A stretch of 8,116 bases of DNA from JBIOUF01 sp044866695 (GTDB lineage Bacteria; Actinomycetota; Actinomycetes; Propionibacteriales; Nocardioidaceae). The notes under the pieces were generated by a model that saw only the letters and a program-made list of their open reading frames with translations, was not told the DNA's origin and ran no database searches. Made by a program: the position numbers and the translations under genes. Where the stretch lies: the NCBI GenBank assembly GCA_044866695.1, contig JBIOUF010000050.1:1-8116 (forward strand). The letters are read 5' to 3'. Below, piece after piece: positions 1-5,632 of this stretch (its first letter is position 1; each line of letters starts with the position of its first letter).

Positions 1-1574
1 ACCGGGACCGGCTCGCCGGCCCGGAGGTCGACCGAGCCGCTCACCGGTAGCGCGGGCCCGCCGAACTCCTGGCCGAACTCACGCTCACCCGCGGCGACCA
101 GGGTCTCCCCGACGTGGAGCGAGACGACGCCGCCGGCCAGCACGGTGAACCGGTGCCGGCCGGTGGCGAACGGGGTGAGGGTCCCGGTCCACTGGGCGCA
201 CCACAGCTCGCTGGAGACTCCCTCCGGGGCGCGGGAGAGCTCCACCGTCGGGTCGAGCAGCGTGACCACCGGTGGACCCTGCGGGGAGGCGCCGTCCCAG
301 TACTCCCCGAGCAGGCCCGTGCCGGTGCCGTCCGGTGGGGCGAGCACCTCGGACGGTACGACGGGGAGCGCGGCGTCGCCGTACGAGCCCTGGGCGAACC
401 TCACCGCGACCCGGTCCCCGGCCCGGGCCGTGATGCCGTCTACGGCGGTGACCCGGCGCTCGGGGAGCGTCCGGACGCACGGCGAGCCGGCCATGACCCA
501 CTGCGCGTCCTGTCCGGCGGCGCCGACCACCGCGACCGAGCGCAGCGCGTCGCCGTCCAGGGGCAGGAGGCCGTCCCGGTTGACGAGCAGCACCGTGCCC
601 TCGATGGCGATCCGGGTGGCCAGCGCGACGTGCTCCGGTGTGCTCGGAGCCGCCGGAAGGTCCTCAGGCAGGGGATGGTCAGACAGCCCCACGTCGAAGA
701 CGGTGAACAGCACCCGCCGCACGATGTCGTCCAGACGGTCGGGTGGGATCCGCCCCGAGGTGAGGTCCTCCTGGGTCCGGCCCTCGGTGACGCCCAGACC
801 CGGGATGTCGAGCCCGGCGTTGGCGGCCGCGACCGGGTCCCGGACGGCGTGCATGTAGTCCGGTGCCACGAAGCCCGGCCAGCCCCAACCGTCCTTCAGC
901 ACGTGCAGGATGTCGGGGTTCTGGCAGGCGTACACGCCGCCCAGCCGGTTGTAGGACCCCATCACCGAGCCGACTCCGGCGCGCACGACGGACCGGAACG
1001 GCGGGTAGTAGATCTCCTCCAGCGCGCGCTCGCCGACCACGGTGTTGACCGCGTCGGAACGGCCGTCGGGGGTGGCGTAACCGGTCCGGCCGGTCTCGAA
1101 GTTGTTGCCGATGAAGTGCTTGGCCATCGACACGACGTGGCGCTGCTGGATGGCCCGGACCTCCGCGGCCGCGAGCCGCCCGGTGAGGTACGGGTCCTCG
1201 CCCATCGCCTCGGGCAGGCGCCCGCCCAAGGGGGTGCGGGCGATGTCGACGGCCGGGCCGAGCAGGACGTTCGAGCCGGTGTCGCGCGCCTCCTCCGCCA
1301 CCGCGCCCCCGTACGCCGCCGCGAGCCCCTCGTCGAACCCGGCGGCCAGCGCCAGCGAGGCCGGGAAGGCCGTCACCGTGTCCGGACCGCGGATCCCGTT
1401 GGGACCGTCGGTGTAGCGCAGCGGAGGCACGCCGCGGGAGGCCACCACGTCGAAGTCGCCCAGGGCGATCGCGGTCTTCTCGTCCGGGGTCAGCGCCGCG
1501 ACGAGCGCCTCGGTGCGCTCCTGCGGCGTCAGCGTCGGGTCGCGCCAGGCTTCGGCGGCTTCGACGTCACTCAC
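1..1574 (-). CDS. Family 3 glycoside hydrolase (beta-glucosidase-like) with PA14 domain, 3' end missing
   Basis: The frame is open from a GTG at 1574 to the left edge, giving 524 codons; the C-terminus lies outside the window. A GGGAG Shine-Dalgarno (minus strand of 1584-1588) sits 9 nt before the GTG, which decides the start. Residues 1 to about 300 form the GH3 TIM-barrel: TDGPNG with sugar-binding Asp56, KHFIGNN at 152-158, and the predicted nucleophile Asp239 in GFVAPDYMHAV. The (alpha/beta)6 sandwich begins near 316 (EGTVLLVNRDGLLPL). A PA14 module starts near 420 (GLLGEYWDG, later WTGTLTPFATGRHRF) and appears inserted within the sandwich, as in yeast KmBglI. The family hydrolyses beta-linked glucosides or related sugars from the non-reducing end. 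No signal peptide is visible, so a cytoplasmic enzyme acting on imported oligosaccharides or glycosides is likely. It follows folP2 by 55 bp on the same strand, so co-transcription is probable. The exact substrate cannot be told. Confidence 0.93.
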   Translation of the reverse strand, partial: MSDVEAAEAWRDPTLTPQERTEALVAALTPDEKTAIALGDFDVVASRGVPPLRYTDGPNGIRGPDTVTAFPASLALAAGFDEGLAAAYGGAVAEEARDTGSNVLLGPAVDIARTPLGGRLPEAMGEDPYLTGRLAAAEVRAIQQRHVVSMAKHFIGNNFETGRTGYATPDGRSDAVNTVVGERALEEIYYPPFRSVVRAGVGSVMGSYNRLGGVYACQNPDILHVLKDGWGWPGFVAPDYMHAVRDPVAAANAGLDIPGLGVTEGRTQEDLTSGRIPPDRLDDIVRRVLFTVFDVGLSDHPLPEDLPAAPSTPEHVALATRIAIEGTVLLVNRDGLLPLDGDALRSVAVVGAAGQDAQWVMAGSPCVRTLPERRVTAVDGITARAGDRVAVRFAQGSYGDAALPVVPSEVLAPPDGTGTGLLGEYWDGASPQGPPVVTLLDPTVELSRAPEGVSSELWCAQWTGTLTPFATGRHRFTVLAGGVVSLHVGETLVAAGEREFGQEFGGPALPVSGSVDLRAGEPVP

Positions 1575-1629
1575 CCGGTCCAGCTCCCTTCGTCGAGCTC
1601 TGCGGACAGCGTGGCCACGGCCGGCCTCG

Positions 1630-2493
1630 TCACGTCAGCCCCCGGGTCGCGCGAGCGGGTGCCCGCAGGCCGGCGATGCTGCGCGCCATGTCGACGACCT
1701 GCCGGGTCTGCACCACCTCGTGCACACGGAACACCCTGGCACCGGCCAGCGCGCACACCGCGGTGGCAGCCAGCGTCCCGGCGAGCCGCTCGGCGACCGG
1801 CAGGTCGAGCGACTCCCCCACGAAGTCCTTGTTGGACAGCGACACCAGCACCGGCCAGCCGGTCGCGACCAGCTCGCCCAGGCGGCGGGTGACCTCCAGG
1901 GAGTGGAAGGTGTTCTTGCCGAAGTCGTGCGCCGGGTCGACGAGCACGCTGCGCGGGTCGACGCCGAGCCGCACGGCGCGTTCGGCCTGGCCGGTCGTCG
2001 AGGCGATGACGTCGGCCATCACGTCGGCGTACTCGACCCGGTCCGGCAGGCTGCGCGGGGCCGCGCCTCCGGTGTGGGTGCACACCAGCGCCGCGCCGAG
2101 CTGCGCGACCACCTCGGCCAGCGCGGGGTCGTGGCCGCCCCAGGCGTCGTTGACCAGGTCGGCCCCCTCCTGGCACACGGCGCGAGCGACGTCCGCGCGC
2201 CAGGTGTCCACGCTGATCACGAGGGTGGGGTACGCCGCCCGTACCCGCGCCACGAACCCGACGACGCGCCGCATCTCCTCCGCCGCGTCGACCTCCGGGC
2301 CCGGCCCGGCCTTGACCCCCCCGATGTCGACGACCTCCGCGCCCTCGTCGACCACCTGGGCGACCCGGTCGAACGCCTCGTCCTCGACCCAGGTGGCGCC
2401 TCTGTCGTAGAAGGAGTCGGGGGTCCGGTTCACGATCGCCATCATCAGCGTGACGTCGTCGGCGAACTCTCTGCTGCCGAGCCTGAGGGTCAC
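1630..2493 (-). CDS. folP2: FolP2-type dihydropteroate synthase-like protein
   Basis: A 287-residue pterin-binding TIM-barrel protein, the usual length for dihydropteroate synthase (DHPS). It starts at GTG 2493 with AGGAG placed 5 nt upstream. Conserved DHPS features are NRTPDSF at 22-28 (Asn22), ISVDT with Asp96, NDAWG with Asn115, DPAHDFGKN at 186-194, Lys222 and FRVHEV with Arg256 and His258. DHPS joins dihydropterin pyrophosphate to p-aminobenzoate in folate synthesis. Two normally conserved elements differ: loop 2 reads GGVKAGPG instead of GGESTRPG, losing the arginine, and SRKS is replaced by SNKD at 220-223. These changes match my recollection of mycobacterial FolP2 (Rv1207), a paralogue reported to lack DHPS activity, so the folate role is doubtful. 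The true folP1 is expected in a folate operon elsewhere. The gene is divergent from bfr and probably leads an operon with the GH3 gene. Confidence is high for the family and low for the reaction. Confidence 0.9.
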   Translation of the reverse strand: MTLRLGSREFADDVTLMMAIVNRTPDSFYDRGATWVEDEAFDRVAQVVDEGAEVVDIGGVKAGPGPEVDAAEEMRRVVGFVARVRAAYPTLVISVDTWRADVARAVCQEGADLVNDAWGGHDPALAEVVAQLGAALVCTHTGGAAPRSLPDRVEYADVMADVIASTTGQAERAVRLGVDPRSVLVDPAHDFGKNTFHSLEVTRRLGELVATGWPVLVSLSNKDFVGESLDLPVAERLAGTLAATAVCALAGARVFRVHEVVQTRQVVDMARSIAGLRAPARATRGLT

Positions 2494-2551
2494 GCCGGCT
2501 CCTGTCCGTCGTCGGGCGCGGTGTCACCCTACGGCAGGGAGCCGGCTTGAC
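2489..2551. repeat. Divergent intergenic inverted repeat (14-bp arms, one mismatch)
   Basis: GTCACGCCGGCTCC at 2489-2502 is the reverse complement of GGAGCCGGCTTGAC at 2538-2551 except for one base, centred near 2520 in the folP2-bfr gap. The left arm covers the folP2 ribosome-binding site and start codon. The right arm runs into the putative -35 of bfr. It could be a paired operator site or chance similarity in GC-rich DNA. No regulator gene is adjacent. Confidence 0.5.
2526..2531 (-). promoter_or_regulatory. Putative -10 element of folP2
   Basis: On the minus strand these bases read TAGGGT, a fit to the actinobacterial TANNNT consensus. Transcription would start near 2519, giving a leader of about 25 nt that includes the AGGAG ribosome-binding site. 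No good -35 hexamer lies 16-18 bp upstream, so support is weak. Confidence 0.3.
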
Positions 2552-2576
2552 TCGGTCTGGCCGCGGAGGATTGGGT
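2547..2576 (+). promoter_or_regulatory. Putative bfr promoter, possibly for a leaderless transcript
   Basis: TTGACT at 2547-2552 matches five of six bases of the sigma-70-type -35. After 18 bp, TTGGGT at 2571-2576 is a weak -10 because it lacks the conserved A at position 2. Exactly 7 nt separate it from ATG 2584, the geometry of leaderless actinobacterial genes. A competing reading is that GGAGG at 2565-2569 is a ribosome-binding site 5 nt before GTG 2575, which would require a start of transcription further upstream. No IdeR-type iron box is recognisable. Confidence 0.35.
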
Positions 2577-2583
2577 GAGGCCC

Positions 2584-3063
2584 ATGCCCGGAGACCCCGA
2601 CGTCCTCAAGCTGCTCAACGAGCAGCTGACCAGCGAGCTGACCGCGATCAACCAGTACTTCCTGCACTCCAAGATGCAGGACAGCTGGGGGCTCACCGAG
2701 CTGGCCAAGCACACCCGCGAGGAGTCCTTGGAGGAGATGCACCACGCGGAGTGGCTCACCGACCGGATCCTGCTGCTCGACGGGCTGCCCAACTACCAGC
2801 GGCTGTTCTCGATCCGGGTCGGGCAGACCCTGCGGGAGATGTTCGAGAGCGACCTGGCCATCGAGCTGGAGGTCGTCGACCGGCTCAGGCCCGGCATCGT
2901 GATGTGCCGGGAGAAGCAGGACTCGACCAGCGCCGTGCTCCTGGAGCGGATCATGGCCGACGAGGAGACCCATGTCGACTACCTGCAGACCCAGCTGGAG
3001 CTGATGGGCCGGATCGGCGAGGAGCTCTACCTGGCCAAGTGCATGTCCACCCCGCCCGGCTGA
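2584..3063 (+). CDS. bfr: Bacterioferritin (haem-containing iron-storage protein)
   Basis: A four-helix ferritin-like protein of 159 residues from ATG 2584, the same length as mycobacterial BfrA, which it closely resembles throughout. Numbering from this ATG puts the haem-ligand methionine at 52 (EEMHHAE), as in E. coli Bfr. Diiron ferroxidase ligands are all present: Glu18, Glu51, His54, Glu94, Glu127 and His130. The family forms 24-subunit cytoplasmic shells that oxidise Fe(II) and store the mineral, with haem at subunit dimer interfaces helping release. An in-frame GTG at 2575, three codons upstream, has a better placed Shine-Dalgarno (GGAGG, 5 nt), so the N-terminus could be three residues longer. 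I prefer the ATG on family length and numbering. It is the only plus-strand gene here, divergent from folP2 and convergent with plsB. No bacterioferritin-associated ferredoxin gene is next to it. Confidence 0.97.
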   Translation: MPGDPDVLKLLNEQLTSELTAINQYFLHSKMQDSWGLTELAKHTREESLEEMHHAEWLTDRILLLDGLPNYQRLFSIRVGQTLREMFESDLAIELEVVDRLRPGIVMCREKQDSTSAVLLERIMADEETHVDYLQTQLELMGRIGEELYLAKCMSTPPG

Positions 3064-3091
3064 CTCGGAAACGTGGCCACGCGGGCCGGCT

Positions 3092-3181
3092 GGGTTGTGG
3101 CCGATACCTGCAGCGGCGCGCGGCGTGTCGCCGCCGTCTCGGGCCACAAGCAGGACTTCGTGCGGGCATCGGCCACAACCC
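3092..3181. repeat. Long inverted repeat between convergent genes; possible bidirectional terminator
   Basis: GGGTTGTGGCCGAT at 3092-3105 is the perfect reverse complement of 3168-3181. After one mismatch (3106/3167), positions 3107-3112 pair with 3161-3166 (one G-T wobble), giving a stem of about 21 positions. Inside the loop, 3120-3125 and 3129-3134 form a 6-bp GC hairpin with a 3-nt loop. A further GGCCACAA copy at 3142-3149 could pair with the left arm as an alternative. The location, just after bfr and downstream of plsB on the other strand, suits a two-way terminator, although there is no T-tract. A dispersed intergenic repeat family is the main alternative. Confidence 0.6.
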
Positions 3182-3190
3182 CGCCAGCAC

Positions 3191-3250
3191 GCAGCAGAGC
3201 CGTGCCGCCAGGGGTCAGCCGCGGCAGAGCAGTGCCGCCAGGGGTCAGCC
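3191..3250. repeat. 30-bp tandem direct repeat (two copies, 28/30 identical) at the plsB 3' end
   Basis: Copy 1 is 3191-3220 and copy 2 is 3221-3250. They differ only at the third base (A/G) and the eleventh base (C/A). Copy 2 contains the plsB stop codon (3245-3247), so copy 1 looks like a duplication of the gene's extreme 3' end and trailer. In plsB mRNA sense each copy can form a small hairpin, GCGGCA-N6-TGCCGC or the same with one G-U pair. A role in termination or 3'-end protection is possible but unproven. Confidence 0.7.
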
Positions 3251-5632
3251 GCCGCGGAACGTCATGCGGGTGGCGATCCGCTCGATCGTCTCCGAGTGGC
3301 GGACGATCCGGCGCAGCTCGGCGTGCAGGGCCCGGGCCCGTTCCTGCCGGTCCGGGTCGGTGCCGAGCAGCCCCTCGCTCTCGGCGACCTGCAGCCCGGT
3401 GTTGAACAGCAGCGCGGACACCGGCTCGGCGCTGGCCAGGCGGTGTTGGGCGAGGTACTGCGTGCCGAGCGCCAGCGACCGCTTGACCACCGTGGACCGG
3501 TCGACCGGCTGGTCGGGGTCGAAGCCGCCGGTCGCGAGCACCTCCATGACGAGCAGGTAGGACTCCAGGAACGGGCGCAGCATGAACGGCGCGCTGACCG
3601 GAGGGTGCCCGGCGATCATCCGGCGTGCCTCGGCGCGACCGCGCCGCAGCCGGTCCTCCCAGTCGGCGCCCCGGCGCAGCATCTCCGCCGCGATCCGGAC
3701 GCGGAACCCGTCGCGGTCCTCGAAGTAGAACTCGAACTTCAGCAGCGCCCGGAGCCGGTACGCCGACCGCCAGAACGCCTCGACCGGGTCGTCGGAGGCG
3801 TCGACAGCGGCCAGCACCGACAGCTCGCACACGGAGGCGCCGAGGAAGACGTGCACCAGCGAGTTGCGGTAGAACGTCGCCTCGAGCTGCTTGTCGGGTC
3901 CGATCAGCCACACCGTCTCGGGTCCCTGGTCGACCACGGTGACCGGGCCTCCGGAGGTCAGCGCGCCGAGCGTGCCGAGGATGCCGCCGAGGTCGCGCAG
4001 CCCGGCCACCGAAGCGGCCGTGGGCACCTCCATCTCCTCGAGGTAGTCCAGCGCGTCCTGCAGCCCGCGGTGGATCTGCTCGACGGTCATGCCTACCCCC
4101 CGAGCGGCGAGCAGGGTGGCGGTGACCAGCGCGACCGGGGTCACCGGCGTCGCCTGGTTGATCCGCCAGGCGACCTCGAAGGCCATCTTCGACAGTGCCA
4201 GGCGGCGCGCCTTCTCGTCGTGGGCCAGCTCACCCCCCGGCTGGCCGAGGAACGCCCGCATCGACACCGGCTCGGGGAACCGCACGTAGACCTTGCCGAA
4301 GTGCCGCTCGCCTTGGGCGCGCACGTAGCGGACCAGCCAGCCGACGCCTTCGGGTGCCTTCGCGCCGCCACGCGCGTAGGCGGCGTACTCGGACACCTCG
4401 TGCAGCTGGTCGAAGGCGATCGACACCGGCTGCATGACGATGTCGTCGGTCCGTCCGTCGAGGTAGGCGTCCGCGACGTACCCGAGCAGGCCCAGCTTGG
4501 GCGGCAGCATCTTGCCGGTGCGCGACCGGGTGCCCTCGATGGACCAGCTGAGCAGGAACCGCTTCTCGACCAGATAGCCGACATACTCCCGCAGCACCAG
4601 CTTGTACAGCGGGTCGTCGCGGAAGTTGCGCCGGATGAAGATCATCCCGGCGCGCCGGAAGATCGGCCCCATCGGCCCGAAGGCCATGTTGATCCCGCCG
4701 AAGGTGTGTGCCTTGGGCAGCCCGTTCTCGTGCATCGCGACGGTGAGGACGGGGTGGTCCAGGTTGGACCGGTGGGACCACAGGACCACGGCGGGGTACT
4801 GCTCCAGGGTGGCCCGCACCCGGGTGACCTGGCCCTGGTCGACGTCGATCTCACGGTCGAAGCCGCGTCGGAACATCATCCGCCACGCCCGCGGCAGCAC
4901 GTCGACGAGCAGCCGGCCCCAGCCGGTGACCATCTCGTCCAGGATCCTCTCGGCGTCCTCGACGCGGGCCCGCTCGGGTCCGACCTCGGCCTGCAGCCGG
5001 GCCAGCCCTTCGCGGAACCGGGTGGAGGCCAGGATCTCCTCCTTCACCAGCCGCGGCGCCTTGTACTGCTGGCCGAGGATCCGGTGGTCGGCGCGCTCCA
5101 GGGCCAGCTCGGCGCGGCGGGTGACGTAGCGGGCGAAGTCGTCGGGCCGGTCGGCGTCCGCGGTCTCGGCCCACCGGGCGCGCAGCTGCCCGACCGTCGC
5201 GGGGTCGCCCTCGACGACGGGACACCGGTCCGGCTCCTCCGCGACGATCCTGCGCTGCTGGCGCGCGTTCGGCTGGTACGGGTTGCGGCCCAGCACCAGG
5301 TCGGGGAGCGTGGCCCGGCGCCGTCCGTCGCGCTCGCGAGGCAGCCACATGACCCGGACCGGGACGAGCAGCGCGTCCTGGTCGTCGCCGAGCCGTGCCG
5401 CCAGCCGGGCGAACGCCTCCTGCGGCGCCCGCAGGGAGGGCAGCTCCAGCAGCTCCGACGGTCCCCCGTCGCCCTGGCGGACCACCCAGTCACGGACCAG
5501 CGACCGCTCCACCGGCGTCCGCACCACCGCCAGGTAGACGGTGCCACCGCCCCCGGAGGGGTCCGGCGCCGAGGCGTCGCCGGGGCCGTCGGCCGGGACC
5601 GCGGCCGGAGTCTCGGTCGGGGTCTCAGTCAC
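3245..5632 (-). CDS. plsB: Glycerol-3-phosphate 1-O-acyltransferase (PlsB family)
   Basis: A 795-residue protein, close to the roughly 800 residues of E. coli PlsB. It catalyses sn-1 acylation of glycerol-3-phosphate to lysophosphatidic acid, the first step of glycerolipid synthesis, at the inner face of the membrane. Acyltransferase motifs appear in order: I, SHRSNLD with catalytic His287 and Asp292; II, GGINMAFGPMGPIFRRAG followed by FIRR; III, IEGTRSRTGK at 365-374; IV, IVMQPVSIAFDQL. The first 30 or so residues are a Pro/Ala/Gly-rich low-complexity tail. It starts at GTG 5632, inside the end of plsC: the GTGACTGA junction overlaps by 8 bp, so translation is probably coupled, with GGAGGG about 11 nt upstream. 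It is the last gene of the WS/DGAT-plsC-plsB operon, the arrangement I recall for Rv2484c-Rv2482c (plsB2) of M. tuberculosis. The stop lies in a tandem repeat. Confidence 0.95.
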   Translation of the reverse strand: MTETPTETPAAVPADGPGDASAPDPSGGGGTVYLAVVRTPVERSLVRDWVVRQGDGGPSELLELPSLRAPQEAFARLAARLGDDQDALLVPVRVMWLPRERDGRRRATLPDLVLGRNPYQPNARQQRRIVAEEPDRCPVVEGDPATVGQLRARWAETADADRPDDFARYVTRRAELALERADHRILGQQYKAPRLVKEEILASTRFREGLARLQAEVGPERARVEDAERILDEMVTGWGRLLVDVLPRAWRMMFRRGFDREIDVDQGQVTRVRATLEQYPAVVLWSHRSNLDHPVLTVAMHENGLPKAHTFGGINMAFGPMGPIFRRAGMIFIRRNFRDDPLYKLVLREYVGYLVEKRFLLSWSIEGTRSRTGKMLPPKLGLLGYVADAYLDGRTDDIVMQPVSIAFDQLHEVSEYAAYARGGAKAPEGVGWLVRYVRAQGERHFGKVYVRFPEPVSMRAFLGQPGGELAHDEKARRLALSKMAFEVAWRINQATPVTPVALVTATLLAARGVGMTVEQIHRGLQDALDYLEEMEVPTAASVAGLRDLGGILGTLGALTSGGPVTVVDQGPETVWLIGPDKQLEATFYRNSLVHVFLGASVCELSVLAAVDASDDPVEAFWRSAYRLRALLKFEFYFEDRDGFRVRIAAEMLRRGADWEDRLRRGRAEARRMIAGHPPVSAPFMLRPFLESYLLVMEVLATGGFDPDQPVDRSTVVKRSLALGTQYLAQHRLASAEPVSALLFNTGLQVAESEGLLGTDPDRQERARALHAELRRIVRHSETIERIATRMTFRGG

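Noticed and set aside
1575..1629. Terminator or separate promoter between folP2 and the GH3 gene
   Set aside because: Only a weak GGCC-N6-GGCC pairing and no T-tract or clear promoter; the gap reads better as an intra-operon spacer.
114..1892. 592-codon plus-strand open frame
   Set aside because: Low-complexity Arg/Gly/Val-rich translation without domains, antisense to the clear GH3 and folP2 genes; an artefact of high GC.
1571..2527. 318-codon minus-strand frame beside folP2
   Set aside because: Shadow frame of folP2; the 1630-2493 frame carries all the DHPS motifs.
2494..2583. IdeR iron box upstream of bfr
   Set aside because: Expected from mycobacterial bfrA regulation, but no AT-containing TTAGGTTAGCCTAA-like palindrome is present.
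3191..3250. CRISPR array
   Set aside because: Only two contiguous repeat copies with no spacers and no cas genes nearby.
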